DNA from: CAVPGP01 sp963718065
Lineage (GTDB): Bacteria > Actinomycetota > Thermoleophilia > Gaiellales > Gaiellaceae
DNA: 64,000 bases
NCBI GenBank assembly: GCA_963718065.1
Contig: CAVQYE010000020.1
Span: 186,001-250,000, forward strand
Direction: 5' to 3'
The position numbers and the translations under genes were made by a program. The notes below the pieces were generated by a model. That model was not told the DNA's origin and searched no databases. It was given only the letters and a program-made list of their open reading frames with translations. The first letter of the stretch is position 1. Each line of letters opens with the position of its first letter. Shown piece by piece: positions 18,818 through 26,780 of this stretch.

Positions 18818-19785
18818 TCGTCGCTGGTCACGAGCGCGACGTATGCATCCTCGAGGGTCGGCTCGCGCGTCGAGATCCGTCCCACCGAGACGCCGTCCAG
18901 GTGACCGAGGAGGGACTGCGTCATCTCGGTCTCGCCCGTCGTCTGCACGACGAGCAGCTGCTTCTGCTCCAGCTCCTCCACCGCGACCGCGGTTACGCCG
19001 GCGAGCCCGCGGAGCCGCTCGACCGATGGCTCCTCGATGCCGAACACCTCGATCTCGGTCACGCGGCCGTTGGCGACACCTTGCTTCAGCTCGGTCGGGG
19101 TGCCCGAGCCGACGATCTTCCCCTTGGCGATGACCGCGATCCGGTCGCACATGCTGTCGGCCTCGAACATGTAGTGCGTGGTCAACAGGACGGTCTTCCC
19201 GGCGGTGACGAGCCCGGCGATCATCTGTCTCAGCTCGCGCGCGCCGACCGGGTCGACGCCGATCGTCGGCTCGTCGAGGAACACCACCTCCGGGTCGTGC
19301 ACGATCCCGCGGGCGATGTGCAGCCGCTGGCGCATGCCGCGCGAGTAGCCCTCGACGCGCTCCTTCTCCCGCCCTTCGAGCCCGACGAGCTCCAGCAGCT
19401 CGCCGATCCGGCGCTTCTGCTCGGCGCCGGTGACGCCGTAGAGCTCCGCGAAGTAACGGAGGTTGTCGAGTGCGGAGAGCCGTTCGTAGAGGCCCTTGTC
19501 GCCGCCGAAGACGTAGCCGATCCGCTTCCGGATCTCGCGCGGGTGGGTGGCCACGTCGTAGCCGAGCACGTGCGCCTCGCCGGCCGTCGGGAGGAGCAGC
19601 GTGATCAGCATCTTGATCGTCGTCGTCTTGCCGGCGCCGTTCGGGCCGAGCAGGCCGAAGAGCTCGCCCTGCTGCACGTCGAAGTCGATGCCGCGGACCG
19701 CCTCGACCTCGAGCGGCTTCCGCCGGACCACGCCGGTCGTCGTCTTGTACGTTCTGCGCAGGCCGTTGACCTCGATGACGCTCAT
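18814..19785 (-). CDS. ABC transporter ATP-binding protein, DrrA-like
   Basis: The 323-residue ATPase has Walker A GLLGPNGAGKTTT, a signature loop in the variant form YSRGMRQRL, Walker B VVFLDEPT and switch His in LLTTHYMFEAD. A C-terminal domain of about 90 residues follows, as in DrrA/NatA/CcmA-type exporters for antibiotics or lipids. It heads an operon with four ABC-2 permeases, all linked by overlaps or a 10-base gap. Because only one ATPase is present, it probably energises both permease pairs. Substrate unknown. Confidence 0.9.
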   Translation of the reverse strand: MSVIEVNGLRRTYKTTTGVVRRKPLEVEAVRGIDFDVQQGELFGLLGPNGAGKTTTIKMLITLLLPTAGEAHVLGYDVATHPREIRKRIGYVFGGDKGLYERLSALDNLRYFAELYGVTGAEQKRRIGELLELVGLEGREKERVEGYSRGMRQRLHIARGIVHDPEVVFLDEPTIGVDPVGARELRQMIAGLVTAGKTVLLTTHYMFEADSMCDRIAVIAKGKIVGSGTPTELKQGVANGRVTEIEVFGIEEPSVERLRGLAGVTAVAVEELEQKQLLVVQTTGETEMTQSLLGHLDGVSVGRISTREPTLEDAYVALVTSDE

Positions 19786-20408
19786 CGCGGTGACGCTAGC
19801 ACTCGCACAGGCGCCCTCTCTGCCGGCGTATCACGTCGGCGCGAGCGGCCCTGTCGTGCTCGTCGTCGGCTGCATTCACGGCAGCGAGCCGGCCGGGATT
19901 GCCGTTGCGCAGGCGTTGCGCAAGACCCGGCCGGTGGGCGAGCAACTCTGGATCGTCCCGAGCCTCAACCCGGCCGGCGTGAGCCGCGGGACGCGCCAGA
20001 ACGAGCACGGCGTCGACCTGAACCGGAACTTCGGCACGTTGTGGCGCCGGCTCGGCCGCCCCGGCGACCTGGAGTACTCCGGGCCGAAACCGTGGTCCGA
20101 GCCGGAGACGCGGTGGGCGCGCTCGCTCGTGTTGCGCATCCACCCGGCGGTGACGATCTGGTTCCACCAGCCGCAGTCGCTTGTCCGGGCATGGGGCCGG
20201 AGCATCCTGGTCGCGAAGCGCTACGCGCGCCTCTCGGGCATGCCCTTCCGCGCGCTCGCGTGGCCGAACGGCTCCGCCTCCGAGCTGGCAGAACCACCTG
20301 GTCGGCGGTGGGGAGAGCTTCGTCGTCGAGCTGCCGCCGGGCCGGCTCTCCGCGGCGGCCGTCGCGCGTCAGGTCCGCGCGGTGCTAGGGATCGCCCGCA
20401 AGCCGTGA
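19775..20408 (+). CDS. M14-like zinc carboxypeptidase/amidase (frameshifted)
   Basis: The corrected product is about 210 residues. It has the M14 zinc site VVGCIHGSEPAG (HxxE), the substrate-binding LNPAG and DLNRNFG, a third His in IWFHQPQ and a probable catalytic Glu in SFVVELPPG. M14 enzymes cleave C-terminal residues or D,L-peptide bonds of wall peptides. The N-terminus (AVTLALAQAPSLPAYHVG) may be a short signal. The ATG at 19775 overlaps the divergent ATPase start; GTG at 19790 is an alternative. One extra base near 20283 breaks the frame (NGSA to PSWQNH). Confidence 0.78.
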
Positions 20409-20931
20409 CCAGACGCCGACGTCGCTGCGCATGCCCTCCTTGAAGGCGAGCGACCGGAGCACGCCTTCGCGGACGTAGCCCGCCCGCTCGGCCATTCGCT
20501 CCGAGCCGGTGTTCGTGACGTCGATCCGGAGCTCGATCCGCTCGAGACCGAGCTCGTCGAAGCCCCAGCCGGTGAGGAGCCGAAGCGCCCTCGTCCCGAT
20601 GCCCCGTCCGCGCGCCTGCGGCGCGACGAGGTAGCCGATCTCTCCCTGGCGGGCGTCCCGGTCGATCGAGACGAAGAGCCCGCAGCCGAGGAACTCGCCG
20701 TCGGGCGACTCGATGGCGAAGCCGGCGCGGCTCCCGTCGCGCCAGCCCTCGACGTAGCGCTCCACCCAGCGCGCCGCGAAGCCCGGCGGCGGCTTCGTCG
20801 GCACATAGGTGAACCGGCGCACGTCCGGGTCCTCGGCGACGGCGGCCATGTGTGCCTCGTGCCTCGCCGTCGAGCGGCACGAGCTGGATCGCCTCGTCGG
20901 CGAGCGGCGGCTCGGGCGGCTGCAGCGTCAC
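20385..20931 (-). CDS. GNAT family N-acetyltransferase, RimJ/RimL-like (frameshifted)
   Basis: About 181 residues after correction. The acetyl-CoA binding motif A is IGYLVAPQARGRGIGTRALR, followed by a RIELRIDVTNTGSERMAERA segment and GYVREGVLR, typical of the RimJ/RimL subgroup that acetylates protein N-termini or small amines. The N-terminal part (PPLADEAIQLVPL) is one frame off; one extra base near 20868 joins it to AHMAAVAEDPDVRRF. The GTG start at 20931 overlaps the methyltransferase stop (GTGA). The acceptor is not predictable. Confidence 0.82.
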
Positions 20932-21673
20932 GCGCGCTTGGCGGCGTACACGCGCGTCACGTACGGGAACCGGACCTCGCCGTCGGGTGCGATCGCCCGG
21001 ACGCGCTCGAGCACCTGCTCGCGCGCAGCCGGAGTAGCGGCGGCGACGAACGAGATCGACGACGCAAGCTCGGCGAGCGACTCCGCGTCGAGGCTGCGCT
21101 CCCACGTGAACTCGGCCTCTTCGAGGGGGCCGAAGCGCGCTTCGCCGGCGAACGGCTCGCGCCACGACTCTCTCTTGTAGGTCGCCTCGTCGTCCCGCAG
21201 CGACTCGACGGCTTCCGTGAACGCCTGCTGCACCGGCTGCTCTGCCGTCGCGTCGGTTCCAGATCAGGCCGAGCGATCCTCCCGGGCGCAGCACTCTCGC
21301 GATCTCGGCGAGGGCGTCTCGTCGTCGCGAACCAGTGGAACGCCTGCGCGACCGTCACGGCGTCGGCGAAGCCGTCGGGGAACGGGATCGACTCGGCGTA
21401 GCCCTCGACCGCTTCGCTCTCGATCCGCGCCCGCATCTCGGCGACCGGCTCGACCGCGACGACGCGCGCGCCGGTCGGGACGAGCAGCCGGGTCAGCTTG
21501 CCGGTGCCGGCGGCGAGATCGACCACGGTCGCGCCTTCCCGGATCCCGAGGCGCTCGACGAGCCACGCGACCGCCTCGGCCGGATAGCTCGGCCGCGCCC
21601 GCTCGTAGGCCTCGGACGCGGAGCCGAAGCCCGCTAGGACGGAAGGGTGGACGCGGTCTCGGCCGGCTGCCAT
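20928..21673 (-). CDS. Class I SAM-dependent methyltransferase, UbiE-like (two frame breaks)
   Basis: About 247 residues once two extra bases (near 21245 and 21320) are discounted. Motif I is TVVDLAAGTGKLTRLL, motif II VVAVEPVAEM, the post-I segment FADAVTVAQAFHWF, and motif III RVLRPGGSLGLIWN. The family methylates small molecules or quinone-type substrates. The 3' part runs QQAFTEAVESLRDDEATY to VTRVYAAKRA. It overlaps the zinc-ribbon ORF upstream and GNAT downstream, suggesting one transcript. Confidence 0.8.
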
Positions 21674-21813
21674 TGCTTCGGGATGGAATCACAAGCGGTC
21701 TGGGGATCGCCCTCGCAGCAGCCCAGCTTGAAGCGGCACAGAGGGCATTGCCACGTCCCGTGACGCCATTCCATCGTGGCGGCGCAGCGCCAGCAGCGTT
21801 CGCTCTCGGCCAA
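21634..21813 (-). CDS. Small zinc-ribbon-like protein (59 residues)
   Basis: A reverse-strand frame from TTG 21813 to TAG 21634 encodes 59 residues with paired cysteines: RCWRC, then QCPLC, then a CC pair and a final Cys. Two CxxC knuckles 13 residues apart are the pattern of a rubredoxin-type zinc ribbon. MEWRHGTWQ between them is rich in aromatic residues. It overlaps the first 40 bases of the methyltransferase in another frame. A later ATG at 21774 would lose the first knuckle. Function unknown; such proteins often bind nucleic acid or other proteins. Confidence 0.55.
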   Translation of the reverse strand: MAESERCWRCAATMEWRHGTWQCPLCRFKLGCCEGDPQTACDSIPKQWQPAETASTLPS

Positions 21814-21848
21814 GGCCCCGGAACGCTAGCCCAGGCGCCGGATATTGC

Positions 21849-21854
21849 TACACT
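21849..21854 (+). promoter_or_regulatory. Candidate -10 element of the tRNA-Met/rpmG-secE-nusG transcript
   Basis: TACACT lies 11 bases before the mature tRNA 5' end, and the same hexamer precedes rpoB. No good -35 hexamer is visible at 16-18 bases upstream (CTAGCC region), so support comes from position and recurrence only. Confidence 0.4.
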
Positions 21855-21865
21855 CGCACCCGCGC

Positions 21866-21939
21866 GGCGGCGTAGCTCAGTTGGTTAGAGCAGCGGAATC
21901 ATAATCCGCGTGTCGCAGGTTCGAGTCCTGCCGCCGCTA
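21866..21939 (+). tRNA. tRNA-Met (CAT)
   Basis: A 74-nt cloverleaf can be drawn: acceptor GGCGGCG with CGCCGCT (one G-U pair), D arm GCTCAGTTGGTTAGAGC, anticodon stem GCGGA/TCCGC around loop ATCATAA, and T arm GCAGG-TTCGAGT-CCTGC. The anticodon is CAT. CCA is not encoded. Its place directly before rpmG matches the elongator tRNA-Met of other Actinomycetota; a CAT-reading tRNA-Ile cannot be formally excluded. Confidence 0.93.
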
Positions 21940-21978
21940 CTCGCACCTACCCCGAATCACTAGGAACCTGACCCAGAT

Positions 21979-22140
21979 ATGGCCACCGGAGTACGCGTAG
22001 GAATCACCCTCGCATGCACAGAGTGCAAGCGGCGGAACTATCAAACCCAGAAGTCGAAGCGGAACCATCCGGACCGCATCGAGTTCAAGAAGTACTGCCG
22101 TTGGTGCAGCAAGCACACGCTGCACCGGGAGACGCGCTAG
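21979..22140 (+). CDS. rpmG: 50S ribosomal protein L33
   Basis: A 53-residue L33 with GVRVGITLACTECKRRNYQT and KYCRWCSKHTLHRETR. The two CxxC pairs make this the zinc-binding (C+) form. It sits in the large subunit near the E site. It lies 39 bases after tRNA-Met and overlaps secE by one base (TAGTG), so the four genes to nusG probably form one transcript. Too short to be obvious by length, but unambiguous by sequence. Confidence 0.95.
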   Translation: MATGVRVGITLACTECKRRNYQTQKSKRNHPDRIEFKKYCRWCSKHTLHRETR

Positions 22141-22517
22141 TGGCCAGGCAGACCCGTTCCCAGCGCCGCGCCCGCCGGCAGGCTCAGGGCGTCTCGAGCG
22201 TCTCGAGCGCAGGCGCGCCCCCCAGGCGCCGCACTCCCGCCGACGACGGCGGCGGTGGAGGCGAGCCGGAGGGCATCCGCCCGACCCCGCACGGTCCCGA
22301 GCGCGCCCCCCGCACTGAGCCGGAGCGCAAGACCGGGGTCGTCAACTTCATCCGGGAGTGCTGGGCCGAGCTGATGAAGGTCGAGTGGCCCGGGCAATCG
22401 CAGATCGTCCAGGGCGTCACGGTCGTCCTGATCGCCTGCATCGTCGTCGGCACGTATCTCTTCGCCGCCGACCAGGTTTTCAAGCGCTTCGTGCAGACGG
22501 TCCTGCTGGGTCAATGA
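22140..22517 (+). CDS. secE: Preprotein translocase subunit SecE
   Basis: SecE is the clamp helix of the SecYEG channel. The product is 125 residues: a long Arg/Gly/Pro-rich N-terminal extension (about 60 residues) precedes the conserved FIRECWAELMKVEWPG amphipathic helix and one transmembrane segment (VTVVLIACIVVGTYLF). The GTG start shares its G with the rpmG stop. The next gene is nusG, the near-universal arrangement. Confidence 0.92.
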   Translation: MARQTRSQRRARRQAQGVSSVSSAGAPPRRRTPADDGGGGGEPEGIRPTPHGPERAPRTEPERKTGVVNFIRECWAELMKVEWPGQSQIVQGVTVVLIACIVVGTYLFAADQVFKRFVQTVLLGQ

Positions 22518-22536
22518 GATTGGGGCACGAGAACTG

Positions 22537-23070
22537 ATGTTTCGCTGGTATGTCGTCAACACGTACTCGGGGCACGAGAACAAGGTCAAGGCCAATCTCG
22601 AGCACCGCATCGACTCGATGGGGCAGCGCCCGCGCTTCCGGCGCGTGATCGTCCCGACGGAGCAGGTGATCGAGACGAAGGACGGGCAGAAGGTCCAGAT
22701 CGAGAAGCGGGTCCTGCCGGGCTACGTGCTCGTGAACATGGACCTCTCGGACGAGGCCTGGACGGTCGTCAAGAACACGCCCGGCGTCACCGGCTTCGTC
22801 GGCGCCGGCGCGAAGCCCGTGCCGCTGGCGCAGGGTGAGGTCGACCGGATCCTGAAGACAGGCGCCGCCGCCGTCGGCGAGCGCGCCCGCACGACGGTCG
22901 AGTTCTCGCTCGGCGAGTCCGTCAAGGTGACGTCCGGCCCGCTCTCCGACTTCGACGGCGAGATCGTCGACGTGAATCCCGACCAGCAGAAGCTGAAGGT
23001 GCTCGTGGACATCTTCGAGCGCCAGGTCCCGGTCGAGCTCGGCTTCGACCAGGTAAAGAAGATCGACTAA
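22537..23070 (+). CDS. nusG: Transcription termination/antitermination factor NusG
   Basis: At 177 residues this is a standard two-domain NusG. The NGN domain (MFRWYVVNTYSGHENKVKAN to LPGYVLVNMDLSDEAW) binds the RNA polymerase clamp. The KOW domain (VKVTSGPLSDFDGEIVDVNP) contacts Rho or S10. It follows secE and precedes rplK. Confidence 0.97.
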   Translation: MFRWYVVNTYSGHENKVKANLEHRIDSMGQRPRFRRVIVPTEQVIETKDGQKVQIEKRVLPGYVLVNMDLSDEAWTVVKNTPGVTGFVGAGAKPVPLAQGEVDRILKTGAAAVGERARTTVEFSLGESVKVTSGPLSDFDGEIVDVNPDQQKLKVLVDIFERQVPVELGFDQVKKID

Positions 23071-23079
23071 AAGGAAATC

Positions 23080-23505
23080 GTGGCAAAAAAGGTACTCACA
23101 CTCATCAAGCTCCAGATCCCGGGTGGCCAGGCCAACCCGGCGCCGCCCGTCGGACCGGCGCTCGGTCAGCACGGCGTCAACATCATGGAGTTCTGCAAGG
23201 CGTTCAACGCCGAGACGCAGGCTCAGAACGGGCGCATCACCCCGGTCGAGATCACGGTCTTCGAGGACCGCTCCTTCACGTTCATCACGAAGACGCCGCC
23301 GGCGGCCGTGCTGATCAAGGAGGCGCTGAACCTCGAGAAGGGCTCCGCCGAGCCGAACCGCGTCAAGGTCGGCCGGCTGAGCCGCAACCAGATTCGCTCG
23401 ATCGCCGAGACGAAGATGCCCGACCTGAACGCGCGCGACGTCGACCAGGCGATGCTCGTGATCGCCGGCACGGCGCGGAGCATGGGCGTGGAGGTGGATC
23501 TCTAA
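23080..23505 (+). CDS. rplK: 50S ribosomal protein L11
   Basis: The 141-residue protein has the L11 N-terminal signature GGQANPAPPVGPALGQHGVN and the C-terminal RNA-binding domain ending RSMGVEVDL. L11 forms the stalk base and GTPase-associated centre with 23S rRNA. The start is GTG at 23080 after an AAGGAAA site. It overlaps rplA by one base (TAATG). Confidence 0.97.
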   Translation: MAKKVLTLIKLQIPGGQANPAPPVGPALGQHGVNIMEFCKAFNAETQAQNGRITPVEITVFEDRSFTFITKTPPAAVLIKEALNLEKGSAEPNRVKVGRLSRNQIRSIAETKMPDLNARDVDQAMLVIAGTARSMGVEVDL

Positions 23506-24242
23506 TGGCACCGCACGGGAAGCGCTACCGCAGCGCGATCGCCTCGATCGACCGCGAGCAGCTCTACTCGCCGGCCGAGGCCGTCAAGATCCTGAAGGAT
23601 CAGCAGATCGCGAACTTCGACGAGACGGTCGAGGCGCACTTCAACCTCGGGCTCAACGTCCGGCACGCAGACCAGCAGCTGCGCGGCACGATCTCGCTCC
23701 CGCACGGGACGGGTCGTGAGACGCGCGTCGCGGTCTTCGCCGAGGGCGACAAGGCCAAGGAGGCCGAGGAGGCCGGCGCCGACGTCGTCGGCTCCGCCGA
23801 TCTCGCGAAGCGGATCGAGGACGGCTTCACCGACTTCGACGTCGCGATCGCGACGCCCGACATGATGGGCCAGGTCGGCCGGCTCGGGCGCGTGCTCGGC
23901 CCGCGCGGCCTGATGCCGAACCCGAAGACGGGCACGGTCACCTTCGACGTCGGCAAGGCGGTCCGCGAGTCCAAGGCGGGACGGATGGAGTACCGCACCG
24001 ACCGCGGCGCGAACGTCCACGTCGCGATCGGCAAGAAGTCCTTCGACGAGCAGGCCCTGCTCGAGAACTACGCGGCGCTGATCGACGAGATCCAGCGCGC
24101 CAAGCCCGCCGCCTCGAAGGGCCGCTACATCAAGAAGATCACGCTCACGAGCACGATGGGCCCGGGGATCAAGGTCGATCCGACCAGGATCCGGGACATC
24201 GTCGCCGAGCCCGAGGAGGCTGCAGAGCCGGTTTCTGCCTAA
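23505..24242 (+). CDS. rplA: 50S ribosomal protein L1
   Basis: A 245-residue L1 containing the signature GRVLGPRGLMPNPKTGTV and the repeat-domain segment DVAIATPDMMGQVGRLG. L1 forms the mobile stalk that helps move deacylated tRNA and, in other bacteria, represses its own operon. The ATG overlaps the rplK stop. The L10 leader starts right after its TAA. Confidence 0.97.
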   Translation: MAPHGKRYRSAIASIDREQLYSPAEAVKILKDQQIANFDETVEAHFNLGLNVRHADQQLRGTISLPHGTGRETRVAVFAEGDKAKEAEEAGADVVGSADLAKRIEDGFTDFDVAIATPDMMGQVGRLGRVLGPRGLMPNPKTGTVTFDVGKAVRESKAGRMEYRTDRGANVHVAIGKKSFDEQALLENYAALIDEIQRAKPAASKGRYIKKITLTSTMGPGIKVDPTRIRDIVAEPEEAAEPVSA

Positions 24243-24245
24243 GGA

Positions 24246-24391
24246 AAAACGCCCGTCGCCAGAGACAGGAGGCGGCCGCAGCAACGCTGCGGCAGAAGAC
24301 CTCCCGAGGCGGATCGGATGAAAGCGACTTCACTCGCCTTCGTTTCGAGCCCGCCTGAGTGCGGGCTCGACTGATTCAAAGGAGGTGAGAG
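24246..24391 (+). promoter_or_regulatory. Ribosomal protein L10 leader RNA with hairpin and strong RBS
   Basis: The segment after rplA contains GTCGCCAGAGACAGGAGGCG and then CGCAGCAACGCTGCGG, the kink-turn and stem features of the L10 leader family, in which L10(L12)4 binds its own mRNA to limit translation. A perfect 10-bp hairpin follows (TCGAGCCCGC at 24345-24354, complement at 24361-24370), possibly an attenuator. The ribosome-binding site AAAGGAGGTGAGAG directly precedes the rplJ ATG. Family assignment is by eye. Confidence 0.8.
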
Positions 24392-25186
24392 ATGCACAAG
24401 ACCCAGAAGGAACAACTCGTGACCGAGCTGACCGAGCGCCTCAAGAGCTCGGAGACGCTGATCGTGGCCGACTACCGGGGCCTGACCATGCCCGAGATCG
24501 ACGCCCTCCGGGGTGAGCTGCTCGAGCACGGCGCCAAGTTCCAGGTGGTCAAGAACACGCTCACCCGCCGTGCGGCCGAGGCCGCGGGGCAGGACGCGCT
24601 GTTGGCGCTCCTCGACGGACCGTCGGCGATCGCGTTCCTCGAGGCGGACGGCGACATGGTCGCCGCCGCGAAGGCGCTGTCGAAGGTCGCACGCGACACG
24701 AAGGTGCTGACGATCCGCGGCGGTGTCCTCCAGGGCAGGGCGATCAGCGAGGCGGAGGTGGAGGAGCTCGCGAAGCTGCCGCCGTTCGACGTGCTCCGCA
24801 GCCAGGTGCTGGGAGCGATCACGGCGCCGCTGACGACGATCGTCGGCCTCTTCTCGGCCCCTCTCCAGAACCTGATCGGGCTGATCGACGCCCGCATCGA
24901 GCAGCTGGAGGCGGCAGGCGACACGTCCGGGAGCGCGGCCGCGGTCGCGGAGGCTCCCGCCGAGGAGCCGGTCGCCGAGGAAGCCCCGGCGGCAGAGGCC
25001 GAGGCGCCCGCCGCCGAAGAAGCGCCGGCCGCAGAAACGGCGCCCGAGCCGGAAGCCGCAGAGGCTCCGGCCGACGAAGCCCCGAGCGACGAAGCACCAA
25101 GTGACGAAGCACCAAGCGACGAAGCTACGACCGACGAACCAAGCAGTGACGAAGCAACCAGTGAAACCGAAACGCAGGAGGACTGA
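24392..25186 (+). CDS. rplJ: 50S ribosomal protein L10 with acidic C-terminal tail
   Basis: The first 180 or so residues are normal L10 (TELTERLKSSETLIVADYRG, VVKNTLTRRAAEAAG, PPFDVLRSQVLGAI), the stalk base that anchors L7/L12 dimers. Total length is 264 residues because a tail of about 85 residues made almost only of Ala, Glu, Pro, Ser and Asp follows, with repeats such as DEAPSDEAPSDEA. Similar tails occur on L22, L15 and S3 here. It is controlled by the L10 leader upstream. Confidence 0.96.
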   Translation: MHKTQKEQLVTELTERLKSSETLIVADYRGLTMPEIDALRGELLEHGAKFQVVKNTLTRRAAEAAGQDALLALLDGPSAIAFLEADGDMVAAAKALSKVARDTKVLTIRGGVLQGRAISEAEVEELAKLPPFDVLRSQVLGAITAPLTTIVGLFSAPLQNLIGLIDARIEQLEAAGDTSGSAAAVAEAPAEEPVAEEAPAAEAEAPAAEEAPAAETAPEPEAAEAPADEAPSDEAPSDEAPSDEATTDEPSSDEATSETETQED

Positions 25187-25188
25187 AC

Positions 25189-25572
25189 ATGGCTGCCAAA
25201 GCAGTTGACACCATCTTCGACCAGCTCGGCAGCATGTCGGTGCTCGAGCTGGTCGAGCTGAAGAAGAAGATCGAGGACGAGTGGGGCATCACGGCCGCCG
25301 CTCCGGTCGCCGTCGCGGCGGCCGGTGGTGGTGGCGACGGTGCAGCCCCCGTCGAGGAGAAGAGCGCCTTCGACGTCGTGCTCACCGGTGCGGGCGACAA
25401 GAAGATCCAGGTGATCAAGGTCGTCCGCGCGATCACGGGCCTCGGCCTCAAGGAGGCAAAGGACCTCGTCGACGGTGCACCCCAGCCCGTCAAGGAGGGC
25501 ATCCCGCAGGAGGAGGCCGACTCGATCAAGGCGCAGCTCGAAGAGGCAGGCGCCGGCGTCGAGATCAAGTAG
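25189..25572 (+). CDS. rplL: 50S ribosomal protein L7/L12
   Basis: The 127-residue stalk protein has the N-terminal dimerisation part (LGSMSVLELVELKKKIEDEW), an Ala/Gly hinge, and the C-terminal factor-binding domain FDVVLTGAGDKKIQVIKVVR to GLGLKEAKDLVDGAPQ. It recruits EF-Tu, EF-G and IF2. It follows rplJ by 2 bases. Confidence 0.97.
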   Translation: MAAKAVDTIFDQLGSMSVLELVELKKKIEDEWGITAAAPVAVAAAGGGGDGAAPVEEKSAFDVVLTGAGDKKIQVIKVVRAITGLGLKEAKDLVDGAPQPVKEGIPQEEADSIKAQLEEAGAGVEIK

Positions 25573-25593
25573 CGAGCTCGCTCGCCGGCCGTT

Positions 25594-26700
25594 CTACGAA
25601 GGGCCGCCCTCGGGCGGCCCTTCGGCTTTCTCCATCCCGTCGGCGAGCGCGACGAGCTCGGCGGCGGTCAGCTCGTTCGAGGTCAGCTGCAGGTGCGTCC
25701 CATCGCGCTCGAACGCGACGATCGACTGTCCGCCCTCCTCGATGAACCGGTAGACGCCCGACTCCTGCCACTCGACCGGTCCATAAGCGGCCCAGCCGAC
25801 CGCGGTGCTCGACTCCGAGACCTGGACGTGCCGGAAACCGTCGGCCCGCGAGTAGGTGAGGTGGAGCGTCTCGGAGCCCTCCTCCAACGGGAGATAGACG
25901 ACCCCCGCATGCCAGTCCCCTTCGAGCCCGGTGAGGACGAAGACGGAGAACGAAGCGCGCACCGCTGCCTCCTCGATCGTCAGCCGCTCGAAATGCGGGC
26001 TCCGCGCGTCGCGGACGGTCACGCCCTCGGGGGGCACGAACACGAACGTCTCGGGCGGCAGCTCGACGTCGAACTCGATCGAGGTCACCTCGAGCGTCGC
26101 CAGCTCCTGCCCTTCGTAGAGCGACTGCACCCGGAGCAGGACGCCGCGCTCCGGGTGCACCAGCATCAGGTGCTCGTCGGCGCCGAACGAGAGGGAATCC
26201 CAAGGCCCCTGCACATCGGGCCGACGCCGGCCGTGCAGCTCGATCCCGGCCGGCGTCGCGCCCGTCACCTCCAGGTCGAGCGTCGCGAGCAGGGCGGATG
26301 GATCGAGGACCGGCGTCGCCTCGGAGGGGGATCCGACCTGGTGCTGGGCGTCCCCGAAGTTCGTCATCGCCCCCGCCAGGGGATGGTACGTCCAGAACGT
26401 GTCGCCGTCGGCGACAGTGAGCGACGCGCCGTTGCCGTCGTCACGCTCGACCCGCCACCGTCCCGGCGGCTCGCCTGACAGCCGGAGCCGCGTCTCGATC
26501 ACCTCCGGGATCTCGCCCCGGCCGCCGCCGATCGCGAACACCATCTGCGAGGCCCGTTGTCCCGTCAGGCGCTGCATTGCCTCGCCCTGGGCACGCGGGC
26601 GGCTCGAGCTGCGGAGCTCGAGCCGGACCGTGCGGTAGCGGGTGCGTGCCGTGTAGAGCAGCTCCAAGACGTGCGCGAGCGAGGGCGTGTTGCCTTCCAT
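25594..26700 (-). CDS. LolA/RseB-like lipoprotein-carrier-fold protein
   Basis: A 368-residue protein lies between rplL and rpoB on the opposite strand. The pattern MVFAIGG, RWRVERDDGNGASLTVADGD, DTFWTYHPLAG, then TSIEFDVELPPETFVFVPPE is the half-barrel repeat logic of LolA, RseB and related DUF proteins. A second, less clear domain follows (residues about 230-360). No signal peptide or lipobox is visible, so it is probably cytoplasmic, unlike LolA itself. Function unknown. Its tail runs into the rplL terminator. Confidence 0.6.
   Translation of the reverse strand: MEGNTPSLAHVLELLYTARTRYRTVRLELRSSSRPRAQGEAMQRLTGQRASQMVFAIGGGRGEIPEVIETRLRLSGEPPGRWRVERDDGNGASLTVADGDTFWTYHPLAGAMTNFGDAQHQVGSPSEATPVLDPSALLATLDLEVTGATPAGIELHGRRRPDVQGPWDSLSFGADEHLMLVHPERGVLLRVQSLYEGQELATLEVTSIEFDVELPPETFVFVPPEGVTVRDARSPHFERLTIEEAAVRASFSVFVLTGLEGDWHAGVVYLPLEEGSETLHLTYSRADGFRHVQVSESSTAVGWAAYGPVEWQESGVYRFIEEGGQSIVAFERDGTHLQLTSNELTAAELVALADGMEKAEGPPEGGPS
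25597..25632. terminator. Rho-independent terminator after rplL
   Basis: A 12-bp inverted repeat, GAAGGGCCGCCC and its complement (25598-25623, minimal loop), is followed by GGCTTTCTCC. It ends the rplJL transcript. The last codons of the convergent reverse gene lie within the hairpin, so it may act in both directions. Confidence 0.7.
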
Positions 26701-26751
26701 TGCGCCTCCGATCCCAGCAGAAAGCGGCTTTGCCGGTCAACTCCGCCGGCC

Positions 26752-26780
26752 TGGCGCAGCCTGGCACGACTCGCTACACT
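26752..26780 (+). promoter_or_regulatory. Candidate rpoBC promoter
   Basis: TGGCGC at 26752-26757 and TACACT at 26775-26780 are separated by 17 bases. The -10 hexamer equals that before tRNA-Met, and the layout resembles the str-operon promoter (TTGCGC-17-TACCAT). It would leave a leader of about 145 nt before the rpoB TTG. rpoB needs its own promoter because a reverse gene separates it from rplL. Nothing else is evident in 26701-26930 apart from GAGGGAGG before the start. Confidence 0.45.
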
